Assembly (NCBI GenBank): GCA_964019425.1
Contig: OZ025808.1
Coordinates: 434,001 to 498,000 of the forward strand
Direction of reading: 5' to 3'
Source: Flectonema sp. DT1601
Taxonomy: Eukaryota; Euglenozoa; Diplonemea; Diplonemida; Diplonemidae
Length of the DNA stretch: 64,000 bases
The translations under genes and the position numbers were made by a program. The notes below the pieces were generated by a model. The model ran no database searches. It saw nothing but the letters and a program-made list of their open reading frames with translations, and was not told where the DNA came from. Below are positions 40,307-51,300 of this stretch, piece by piece. Numbering within the stretch: position 1 is the stretch's first letter; each line of letters opens with the position of its first letter.

Positions 40307-41099
40307 TACAACCGTTCGACAACATTTCTCAAAATACAACTTTTTGCGGAGTGTTTTACAAGCTAACGCGACGTTTAGTCAAAATAATAAATAAATATAA
40401 AATTTATTTCCTCTCTTGAACGAATTTTTTAACACACTTGCCAGCACGCGTATCTGTTGGGCTTAGCACGAAGAAAACTTTCCCAAAAAAAAAAGTGCTA
40501 GGTCTCAGGCTTTCATGAGAGCCTCTTTCTTTTATTTTTTCAAAAAAAATAAAAAATAAAATAAATGACACTGCATCCGTTCTTGGCAATTGTGGTGCTG
40601 TTCCTTGTTTTTTTTTTCATTCTTTATGAGCTCCGATTTCAAAAAAAAAAAAAAAAAAAAAAACGGAGGAAAAAAGTGTTATACGTGTTGTTATCTCCAC
40701 ACGAAGAAGAGCGAGCGTAGCAACAACAAGAAGGCTCCGGTAAAGCAAGAATCAAGTCTCACGTGATATAGTCGACTATGTTATGCTTTGAGAGCTTCAC
40801 GGCATCTTTTACCTACTCATCCGACCGTGACGGGAGGCAACTTGCATCCGTTCAGCCTCTTCCAGGAGAATGGAAAAAAAAGTAAAAAAAAACAGGAAAA
40901 GGGAATGGGGTGGGGAGGGGAGACAACTGCTCTACTGTGAGCAAAAAGTCACTTGAATAGTTGACTCTGAAATAATAAAATAAGAACGATTTCCAATACA
41001 ACTAACTACATGTTGTATTGTCTCATTGCCATGAAGTGGTCTCTCATTAAACTTTTTATTTTATTTTATTTCACTCCCCCGTAGCTATCCACTGCCGAG
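40307..41099. other. intergenic
   Basis: No gene. A short palindromic hairpin GGCTTTCATGAGAGCC lies near 40508, with A runs and a G/A-rich stretch at 40870-40925. Ends in a long T-rich tract and CCCGTAG (41084), 15 bases before the kinesin start. Confidence 0.5.
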
Positions 41100-43984
41100 A
41101 TGTCTATGCGAAAAGAGAAGGAGGAGAAGAAGGCCAATGAAAAAGCGATTGTCCGTAAGTTTCGTCAGTTCGTCAGAATAAGACCGTTCATGGATGAGGA
41201 GAAGAACAAGAACACGAAGGTTGAAAAGCCAGAAATCGTAAACTACAGATCGGCTGTCGAGTACGAAAACGGAGAGGTCCGTATTATCGACCCAAAGAGT
41301 TTAACACCAAATGCTACTACGATTAAGACTAAAAAGAAGTACGGAGGCTACGATGGAGTTTTCTGGTCATTCGGTAAAGACCCTTGGGATGCCGAAGGCA
41401 GAGAAAAGAACGCCGAAGAAAAGGAAGACATTGACCACGTTCAGTGCGACAACGCTGGAGTCTACGATGATGTTAAGGGAGATTCTATTGAGATGCTTTT
41501 CGATGGATACAACCAGTCTGTTACTTGCTACGGACCAATGAATGGAGGAAAGACTTACACCATGAACGGTGTTGACAAGGACCCAGGTATCGCTCCTCGT
41601 ATGATTAAAGATCTTCTTGATGTAATTCCAGCTCAGAAAGAGGAGAGACAAGCCCCTGGTGAGATCCTTGAGGTTAAGGTAGAGGCTCAAGTCTACAGAG
41701 TTTACAAAGAGGAAATCGAAGATTTGCTCTACGGATTCCCTCGTTTGGCGACCAAGACTACCGACTCTTGTAAATTAGCAGCCAACGACATGGACAAGGC
41801 TTTCAAATTAGACATTTCCGCCTCGACCGAGAACTTCAACGCTCTCGCAAACAGAGTTTGGACTGGTAAAGAATGCCAGAACAAGGTATCAAAGCTCACT
41901 ACTCCAGGTAAGAACAACAGAAGCAGCACTGTCATCATCCTGACCTTGACCCAGAAATCTACCTTCGAGGGAGGTGACCACCACGGAAGCCATCAAGTTA
42001 ACGCCGAGAAGATCTCATACATGACTTTAGCTGATGTTGGTTACGGTGGTAAGTCGGAAGGTGAAAACGCGAATGACTTCAAGAAGATTTCAAACGGTCA
42101 AACAACTTACCACCAGTTGATTAGAAAACTTGGAGAGAAGGGTGCGGGTGCCAACACTCACGTTCCTTTCAACACCTCAACTCTTGCTAAGCTTCTGACT
42201 GTTGCATACAACTCCAGTCACGCAACTCTTATCTGTAACATTTCTCCTTGGCACAAGCACGCTGCCGAGACTTCTTCCTTCCTTGAAGTCGCTGAGTACG
42301 GCGCGAAGGCAAAGTCCAAGGCTGCTCCTGGAGACGAAGCCGATGTGTCCGAATTCCGTGAAAACCTCCAAAAGGAAGACAACTTGAAGAAAGAATCTGC
42401 CGCAGAGAACTCCAAGATGACCAGAGTAAGAGATGAACTTACTTCTAGAATGCACAAGATTAACGAGCTCAAGGCCGCCCTTCTTCAAGCCGGTATTGAA
42501 ACCGAACAGTGGCACGACAGAAACGAACAGATCCAACAGGAGATTGCTCAGCTACAGGATCAGTTCAAGAACCAAAAGATTGACTCTGAAATGATATTAA
42601 AGTCACTCGATGACAGAGAGGAGAAGGCGTTGGCAAAGAGAGCAGCAGCAGAAGCAAAGGCCAGCGAACTTGCAGTAGAAGTCGCAAGGCTTGAGGAGGA
42701 AATGGGTAAGCGTGAAGCAAGAATTACTCAAGCCAGAGATCTGATGACTGAGGTCCAATCACTAAAGACCATGTTGACTGGTAGAAGTGATCTCCGTGAC
42801 CCAGCTGATCACAATGACGAACCACTCCCAGAGGGAGCTATCGATGAAGAGGAGACCAAGTTGTTTAACGACAGAGCTGATGAATCGATTAAGGATTTGG
42901 AAGTTGTTATCGCAAAATACAAGGAGCACGTTACCATGAGTGCTGAGAACACTGAGATCTTAAAGGAAATCAACACCGTCCTTCACGAGCTTGATGAGGT
43001 TGATGGACAGCACAGCAAAGTCTACCAGGACTTCAGCAGAGCTAAGAGAAGATGCGTCAGAGAGATTTGGAAGATGATTGACAACTTCTTTAAGCACGGA
43101 GCTTGCAACACTCTTAGTGACATCATCTCAAGAAACAGCGGAAAGAAGGATTGTAAGAGCGTCGTCGACTTCTTTCAGGCACAGTACGAAACAATCAGCA
43201 GACTTCTTGGAGACTCTCTTTCAACTGACACCAGCCCGTATGTTATTCAATACGTTTACTTTTAATGTTTTTAACATTCTGTATTAATGATAAAACAAAA
43301 CAAAACAAACACCAACAGAGAAAAATGTCCATTCTTCATGGCACCACTTGAGGAGATGATCCCAGTCCGCCAATGGATTCTTGCTATGAGACCTAGGTAT
43401 GTATAAATTATATTAATTTATTGTTAAATCTCTTCTAACTTCACTTATCAACAAATACAACAGCGGTGGTAGCACTGGAGACTCATCTACTGCTCTTGGT
43501 AGCTCTCTTGACGGAACCTCTGGTGGTATCGGTGGCAACTTAGACGTGTCAAAGATTTCCCAATCCGACATTGAAGATGTCCGCAGCAGAGTCATGTCAA
43601 TCATCTCTTGGGCTGAGTGCCTTGTGAACTACAACAGCACTTATGAGGTATGACATTGTTTATTTAAGTGATATAATTGATACTGACTTAACACACATAA
43701 ATAATACACAACAGGCTATTGACTCATCCTTAATGACATTTGTTGATATTATGCCATTTTGGAGCTCCAGATTTAATGAAGGTATTAAGATTATCGCTGA
43801 GACTGATGAGATTAACGCTCAGGCTGAACTTATTGAAGCCGACGTTGCTAAACTCAGCAGCGAAATCCTCGCTGAAGAATCAAAACTCGCTGATGCCGAG
43901 AGGACTGTTAAGTCAAGACAAGCCAAGGTTGCTCAATTGCAGGCCATTCTTAAGAAGAAGAAGGAAGGTTGCACTATTCTGTAG
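41100..43984 (+). CDS. divergent kinesin-like protein with C-terminal CaaX box (four exons)
   Basis: Exons 41100-43237, 43319-43396, 43464-43647 and 43715-43984 join in frame to 889 codons. The motor occupies about 20-405: VRIRPF, P-loop GPMNGGKTYTM (145-155), switch-I-like NNRSSTVI (about 272), a strongly altered switch II (LADVGYGG in place of DLAGSE), and VPFNTSTLAKLL..ATLICNISP. The changed switches suggest altered or weak ATPase cycling. Coiled coils follow from about 415 to 570 and again at the C-terminus. The protein ends KKKKEGCTIL, a polybasic stretch plus CaaX box whose final Leu predicts geranylgeranylation. Codons are strongly biased to C/G-ending forms, suggesting high expression. 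The three introns are the only convincing cis-introns in the window. Confidence 0.85.
43238..43318 (+). other. intron 1 of the kinesin-like gene
   Basis: 81 nt, GTATGT...CCAACAG. The joined reading CC|A gives Pro and continues EKCPFFMAPLEEMIP. Without splicing the frame stops inside the intron. Confidence 0.9.
43397..43463 (+). other. intron 2 of the kinesin-like gene
   Basis: 67 nt, GTATGT...TACAACAG, with CTTCTAACTTC as a likely branch region. The split codon AG|C gives Ser. Confidence 0.9.
43648..43714 (+). other. intron 3 of the kinesin-like gene
   Basis: 67 nt, GTATGA...CACAACAG, with ACTGACTTAAC as a likely branch region. Phase 0, between Glu and Ala. Confidence 0.9.
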
Positions 43985-46386
43985 GCGTCCTAACACGCTT
44001 GATACATCTTCTGGCGGTAACATTTTTTTAATTATTCTACGTGAGTTCGAGAGACAGCAAAGAGGGACTGCTCCTTGTTTTGTGATCACTCTACGCAATT
44101 TTTTCTTTCTTTCTTTCTTTCTTTCTGTTTTTTTTTTTTTTTTTTTTGTTACCGCTCCCCCACCCACCCGCCCATCGCATGTCCTCTGTTTTCCCCCTTC
44201 CCAGTCTTTAAAAAGAAAAAAGGTCAATCTTCCCTTCGATCCTACAAAAAATGCTCCTCCTCCCTTTAATAGTTAAATAAAAAGAGGTATATAGAAACCT
44301 ACTCCGTTGGCGATAGCCATCTGTATTAAGCACATGTTCATGAAACATGTCAATCTGCGGAGACCCTTCCCCTCTTTTTCCCTTACTGATTATTCTCCTG
44401 CAGAGTCTTCTTGTTGAATCTCTTCTTGCGAAGCTTCCACTTGTGGTGGCTATTCGATGAGGGGGGAGAAACCTCTGAAGAGTAACGTCCGAACGCGAGA
44501 AGAAACGTGCGTTGCGCTTTTTTCTTGTGTTTTGGGAGAGTAAAAGTAGGAGGAAAGGATCACCTTCGAGAGGAGGGAATACAAAGAAAAAAAAAAAAAA
44601 AAAAAAAAACGAACGAACGAAAAGAAACCAGAAATCAAATTGGGGAGCGCTTCTCTGAGCACACTTCCGAACGGGATCTAAGCAAGCGCAGTTAAAGCAA
44701 TGACTGTTGGCAATACGTGTACCCCTTAGGGAGGTTGTTGGTTAAGCCGATATTTCATTTTGTTTTTACTTAAGTTTAAAGTCCTCATTGTTATGTATTT
44801 TTCAACATCCTCAAATTTCGTTTTTTTTCCCCTCAAAAGTTTTCACCCTTACATTTTTTCTCTTTTAGCCAGCTCAGAGAACACGAACATAAACGATTAA
44901 AAAAAAAAAAAAAAAAAAAAAACCCCCCCCCTGCCTTCGTCTTCTACTTGTTGTGATAGGCAAGGTGTTCAATCTGAGGAGGTCGAGATACCCTCTCAGT
45001 TTTCGGAGCCCCTTGTTAGGTTGGTAGAAGTAACTTTGGCAATTGAATTTATGAATGTAATAGCGAAAACAAAAAAAAAGTATATATTGAAAGAAGTAGT
45101 ACTGGCTGCCTCCCTTAGTGTACGCTCGTTCAGTTGCTGTACGCAAAGTGTCTTTTTTTTTTTACTTTTATGCTGCCTTTTCCAGCTCTAATCCCTTAAG
45201 TTGTTGTTTTCGTTCAATGAGTGGAAATAAGAAACAAAAAAAAAACATATGGGAAGGGTGATGGGATGAAGGAATCAAAGATAAAAAAAAAAAAAAAAGG
45301 AGCGTGCTGTAGCTCTGAAAAAAGAAAATTGTCTGAATGAGATCTTTTGGGAAATCATTTTATCTCCCTCTTTGCGATGTGAACAGGCTTTGTCTTGTAA
45401 CCCCTTGAATATTTCGGATTGTTTTTCCCCTCCTCAATTTTTTTTACTTTTTTTTTTTTTAAAACTTTTTTTATTCTTTTTTTACAGGGAAAGGGAAAAA
45501 AAGAAAAAAAAAAAAAAAAGAGAAGAAAAAAAAAAAGAAAAACGTCAAAGCAAAAACGGTCCTCCCAACCCCCCATCGGATACAACTAAATATCGAGTTA
45601 CGTTCTTGTACGTTACATTCCAAAACCCTTGGCGGCGGTGTTATGCGCAACTCGTCTGCCCCCTCTAAAAATACAGGTTTAGTTATGTAGTGAGAAGTTG
45701 TTTTGTTAGTATCCCGCCCCCCTTTGGTTGGTCCCGGTGGCTTTCTTGGTGCGTAGATAACTTTACGCCCTGGGTTTCTCTTTGTCGGTTTGCTTGCTGT
45801 GCGTCAGCCGCTTTTCATCATTGTATAGTGTGGCTGATCACAATAGTGGCACATTGATCTTTCCAACCCGTCAGAAAAGAATAAAAAAGAAAAAAAAAAA
45901 AAAAAAAACCCCCCCCCTTCCCAAAAAATTCCCGCTCTCCCAAAAAAAAACAAAGAAAAAAAGACAACAGAACCCAATAAAAGAAAAAAAAAAAAAAAAA
46001 AAAACAGTATTTTTTTTTTTTTTTGTTCTTTCATCTTCTTTAAATCGGAGAGACGTATTTTTTTTTTCTTCTTTTGAATTTCTTTTTTGGCTTGTTGCCA
46101 GCTGTCGACGCCTACTGGTTTTTAATTTTTTTTTTTTCCCCCATAAAAATATTTTAAACCTCAGAGGCTTGTGCTACAACATAAATTAATTTTAAACAAA
46201 TGTTTGTAAGCGACAAATATAACTTAAGCAGCTTGGCTGGTGCTGTCTACTGTCTTTATGTCCATTCAAAATGGGAGTTCACGTAGCTAAGGCAATGGCT
46301 GATTCACAAATAGAAAATTATTCATAAGTTAAATTATTATTTCATTTTTAATATTTTAATCACAACAGACACGTATTCTACTAAAT
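43985..46386. other. 2.4-kb intergenic region, homopolymer-rich
   Basis: Contains (CTTT)n at 44100-44127 and many A, T and C runs (44587-44609, 44900-44929, 45891-45916). G+C-richer blocks at 44480-44720 and 44935-45035 have no coding or RNA match I can name. Ends with TTTTAATCACAACAG at 46368. Confidence 0.55.
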
Positions 46387-47436
46387 ATGAGTTACCGCAA
46401 GCTTGCTTATGGATCTGCCGGAGCCGCAGCAGGTTTTTTCTTTGGAGGAGTAACCGACTACTACAAAGCAGACAGCAAGCACTACACTTTGTTATCTATT
46501 CCTGCTATGGATGGTTTGTCAACGGAGTTAGAAGGTGCTGGAAAGGGAATGTTTCAAAGAGGAAAATTAGATATGGGAACGTTCAGTGATGGAACCCCTA
46601 AATGTATGGTCGACACAAAATCAATTGCTGGCAAAGACGTGATATTACTTGCCGACTACAACTTGAAAGGCAACGGTGCAGACTGGGTAGCGACCCTAGG
46701 AGTTATATACGCACTACCACGATATGGATGTACTAGTTTAACAGTTGTACTGCCATTCTTTCCAATGGGTACAATGGAAAGAGTCAGCGTCGAGGGAGAA
46801 ATCGCAACAGCAATGACTTTCACCAGAATGCTTAGCGCCACCCCATTAACAAAACGAGGCCCTGTAAACTTCGTGTTCTATGATATACATGCATTACAGA
46901 ATAGGTTTTATTTTGAGGATAGTGTCCTTCCCCATTTAACTACCGCCATCCCACTCTTAAAAAAAGAAATCTCATCCTTGACTAAAAACGGTAAAGATAT
47001 CGCCATAGCATTCCCTGATGACGGTGCTAAGAAGAGATTTGGTCATGAGTTTGTTGGTGAGTTTCCTCTTATTGTGTGTTCGAAGACACGTGAAAATAAC
47101 AGACGATTCTTAAAAATAACTGAAGGTCGTGAAGATGTGAAAGGAAAGCACGTCATTGTTGTTGATGATTTAGTTCAATCTGGTGGAACGATGATTAACT
47201 GTAAAGATTTGATGCTTTCTGAAGGCGCTGCAGCTGTATCTGGATACGTGACTCACGGAGTATTCCCGCGTGAAAGTTGGAAGAAATTTCTTACCGAAAA
47301 TGCGGATCGACCATGGGCAAACTTTTGGATGACTAATTCTATACCTGCTTCTGCTAAGGAAATCTCTGGAGCTCCTTTTAAAATTCTCTCTCTTTCTGAT
47401 TGTTTGGTTGATTACTTTGCTCAGCAGGTTATATAA
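46387..47436 (+). CDS. ribose-phosphate pyrophosphokinase, plant PRS3/4-like class
   Basis: 349 aa, near the 330-340 aa of plant PRS3/4. PRPP synthetase makes PRPP from ribose-5-phosphate and ATP for nucleotide synthesis. Family blocks are clear: PFFPMGTMERV.., FYDIHALQNRFYFEDSVLP, AIPLLKK, IAFPDDGAKKRFGHEF, VCSKTRENNRRFLKITEG and the PRPP loop VIVVDDLVQSGGTM (about 256-269), then SGYVTHGVFPRESWKKF. This matches the phosphate-independent class II enzymes. The first 30 residues include a hydrophobic Gly/Ala/Phe stretch (YGSAGAAAGFFFGG) that could be a membrane anchor or targeting signal. ATG is 18 bases after ACAACAG. Confidence 0.85.
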   Translation: MSYRKLAYGSAGAAAGFFFGGVTDYYKADSKHYTLLSIPAMDGLSTELEGAGKGMFQRGKLDMGTFSDGTPKCMVDTKSIAGKDVILLADYNLKGNGADWVATLGVIYALPRYGCTSLTVVLPFFPMGTMERVSVEGEIATAMTFTRMLSATPLTKRGPVNFVFYDIHALQNRFYFEDSVLPHLTTAIPLLKKEISSLTKNGKDIAIAFPDDGAKKRFGHEFVGEFPLIVCSKTRENNRRFLKITEGREDVKGKHVIVVDDLVQSGGTMINCKDLMLSEGAAAVSGYVTHGVFPRESWKKFLTENADRPWANFWMTNSIPASAKEISGAPFKILSLSDCLVDYFAQQVI

Positions 47437-48358
47437 AAATTATCTTATTGTCGGTTTCATTAAATGGGTTTTTGTTGGTTTTATTTATTTGTAATCTGTG
47501 AATTGTGAAACGCCTTGAGTCCCCATACGGTACCATTCAAAAACATTATGAGTATTACTAGCCCACTGCTTGCAATGTAGAGCGCCTCGATGACACAGAG
47601 CTCGATTCTTGTCTGTGTGCCAAGCGAATTTTTACAAGTTTTTTTCCCCCCATTTTTTTTTTCCCTTTCTTTTTTTCTATCTTTTGGTCTTGTTCAGTGC
47701 TCAACAGATATATGTACCCGAGTGTTTGTTGTACGTACTTTGTCGGCTTCTTCTTACCTGTCGATTCTGTTTTGCGAGCGGAAAAAGACGCAACTCTCCT
47801 TTTGGTGTTGATCTCGATACCTTCCCTGGTAGTTATTCGTGTGGTGCGTTAGTTCTCAAAGTAGTGATCTGTTACACGATCCTGATTGGTATCCGCCAAC
47901 CATCTCGAACCAGATGGTCAATATTATTATTTTGTTTATCCTCACTCTCCGAATACCATTGGTTTCCTTGGGTACTGACGTGTTAAATAGGTACGTCTTT
48001 TATCTTACGTCGTCCTTAGAGCTCCATAGTCGTCATAGTTGTCTTTGTAACCCAGCATGATAAATAAAAAAAAATTAAAACCGATTGGAGGAGGAGAAAA
48101 AAAAACAATAAAAAACAAAATTTTTCTTTTTTCAAAATTTAAAAAAAAAAAAAAAAAAAAGAAAGTGTTTTTTTCCCTTAAAAACCCTTAACAACGATAT
48201 CGGATCTACTTATGGTGCTCTAGATTGATAATTTACTCTTTTATCAGTATTGCAGGATTATCGACAAGCCTGTTGAAGAGATAAGTGTTTCTCAATCATA
48301 ATTACACAACGTAATCCACTTTTTCTTCTTTCAAAGGTTCCACAAAAACAACAACAAT
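47437..48358. other. intergenic
   Basis: No gene supported. Open frames at 47590-48060 are low-complexity at their starts and resemble no protein. Ends in a TTTTTCTTCTTTCAAAG acceptor at 48336. Confidence 0.5.
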
Positions 48359-51300
48359 ATGCTTCAACTACTGGTGATGATACAGTCTATAACAGTTGTA
48401 ATATATCCTTACAATCTAACCTCAACAGGCTGTCCTGCTTACTCAGCAGACTTGCGGATGGTGGCTGCTGTGCGATGCTGTAATCTAAATGGTACAGAAT
48501 GCCTGTCAGATATAAAAGATGGTTGCTCAGGTGAAAACACAACCATTCAGGAAGCTGTAACCTTCTGTGAAGACTACGGTATGAGATTATGTACAAAAGA
48601 TGAACATTTATCAGGTTTATGTTGCGACACAGGATGTGATTACAATGACAAGCCAGTTTGGGTTGGGGACGACAATCAGCAACCAATTCACGAAGCAATA
48701 GAAACATGTAATGATAACTACACTGCTATTGGTATTGCAAATATAACTGATGCGAATGGCACCAGCAGTTACGAAACAATGCCAGCCTTCACTGCATCAG
48801 TAAAATGTTGTCAAGAAGATGATCAAACAGTTCTCTGTTTGGAGTTACTTAACAATACTTGTTATGGCAATGCCTCGTATAGAGAAGCTCAAAATCTGTG
48901 TTCAGATCTGGGAATGCGATTATGCAGAAAACAGGAACTGGAAACAGGAATGTGCTGTGAGACCGTTGGATGTAATATTACTGAAGATACTTTTGTTTGG
49001 TTTGAAAATGAAATTGACAACAAGACGGACGAATCACCTGTTGAAGTGCCACAAAACGCATCACAAACTATTCCACAAAACTCGTCGGAGGATTCCCCAC
49101 AAGACGCGCCCTCAGATGTGCCACAAGACTCACCGCAAGACGTGCCCTCAGATTCCCCTCAGAGTGCTCCAATAGATGACCAGGAAGATGAAATAAACAT
49201 AACAATAACCAATACAACAATCACCTTGTCAATCGAAACTAAAGAAGATGTGACCCCTTCACCTTCCAACAACAATATAATAAACCCAAGCCCAATAATG
49301 ACAAGTAATCCAAAGTTTTCAGCCGCACTCTTATCAGATAAAAACACCAGTGTAGCCGCTTGGATCGACACCGATGACTTAAATAACACTATGATCGTAG
49401 TAAAGCAATTCACACTGTCGGATAATAAAATTGTTGATGAGTTTAATGCAGCTGATGTGAACCCGTTGTGGAAATATACTCACGTTCATGTTTGTGCATT
49501 GCCATCAGGTGGGTTTATTGTTGCCTGGTCGTATATAGATAACGCTGAAATGTCAACTGTCCAGGTGTTTGTCAACCAATCAAGATTTTCTGGAAAAATT
49601 ACTGTTGCTGAAGGAACATCTCCAACCACAGCAGCTGTATCAGATTTTGGGTTTGTCGTTGCCTGGACTGGCAACGCCAGTACTGTAGAGCATGTCGTTT
49701 ATTCTTATGATAGTAGTCCTTCAACTGGTTATCAACAAGGCTTAATAATAAATTCAACCGATAGATCTGACGGTCCATTAATCGTCACTGTAATCGAACA
49801 ACACGTTATAATAATTCGAAGCACAAACGTCACTCAGGAAAAACGATTATCCCTTCGAGGTCGGATCTACAATAATGGAACAGCTCTGGCAGATTTCTTA
49901 GTAAATCAGATTTATAATTCTGTAGATCCGTCGATAGCCGCACTCGGTCACACGAATACGTTTGTTGTTGTTTGGCAGAATAATAATGACGACCTAGACA
50001 AGTCGAAAGGAATCTACGGAAAGGTCTTTGACGTAAGTGGTTCAAACATCACCGACAAATTCCAAGTTGCATGGGAACCTAACGGTGATGAGTTGTTCCC
50101 TTCTGTTACAGGTTTATCTGATGGTTCATTTATTACAGCATGGTTAGACGATACAAAGAATTCAATTCACTCACAACATTTCAACGGTTCTGGCAGTGTT
50201 ATCACCTCAGTTGGACCACAAACTGTTTTCGGAGCCGACTCTCGTCCAATCAGACCTCTGATTAGTTCTATTCCAGATGGTAGTTTTGTAATCTATTCCC
50301 TCACTAGTAGTGGACCAGAGATATTAACTTCAGGTACTGATATTATTTATAAAGTGTTTCCATCTCGTAGACCTCTTAGAAGAGCCAGCAGAACATGTAA
50401 CTCTACTGACGTAGTAGTGGGTTACAGAAGACTAGCTGCAGCGCGTTGCTGCACGGGGGGTGTCTGCAGTGCTGAGTTTGAGGGAAAGTGCAGTGGGAAA
50501 ATAAACTTTCCTACTGCAGAGAAAATGTGTGCTGAAGAAAACAGTCGACTTTGTGGTGTTGATGAATATCAATCAGATAAGTGTTGTGACTCAGGTTGTG
50601 ATGATGATGGTGGATGGTCTTGGACTTCAAATCAAACGGAAGCAGTAGTCAGATCGCAAGCAATTTCTACGTGTCCTAATGCAACCCGACCTGTTCAGGA
50701 AGTTATGTGGGCAGCAGTGAAATGTTGTTCTGCTACTCCTAAAAAATTAGAATTCGTCTGCAAGAACAACGCTGATTACCATTGCTACAGTGATGTAACA
50801 TATCCAGTAGCACAAGAGATCTGTGAGTCATTTGGTATGAGACTCTGTAGTAGTAGTGAAGTACTGAGAGGTGCTTGTTGTAATACTAATTGTGGATTTC
50901 AAAACCAACTGTTGTGGGTGTCAGATGAGAAACCTGTTCCGACACGAGTTCCAACAATAGCACCGACTGTGATCCCGACGATTGTCCCAACAGAAGTTCC
51001 AATTATCCCAACTTCAATCCCAACAACAGTTCCTATTAATACGAGTGTTCCTACTGCTGTTCCTAATACTAGTGTTCCGACAGTAGTTCCAACAGTAGTT
51101 CCGACAGTAGTCCCTACACAGATTCCAACTGCTGTCCCAGTAACTGGCAGCCCTGTAAAAGTTAGTGCAGTCGTGAGAGGTATTGATATTACTGTCGGCA
51201 TCGACGTGTTTGTAAAAATCGCTGCTTCGTTATTTTCAAAATTAGGAGCTCAAAGCTCTGCTACCTGCCAAAAGCTCTGCACGGTGAATCAAGCAACGGG

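Noticed and set aside
45782-46189. 135-codon frame in the 45.8-46.2 kb spacer
   Set aside because: Almost entirely Lys or Phe from A and T runs.
46390-46420. Peroxisomal/glycosomal PTS2 signal on the PRPP synthetase
   Set aside because: RKLAYGSAGA begins like PTS2 but lacks the required His/Gln position.
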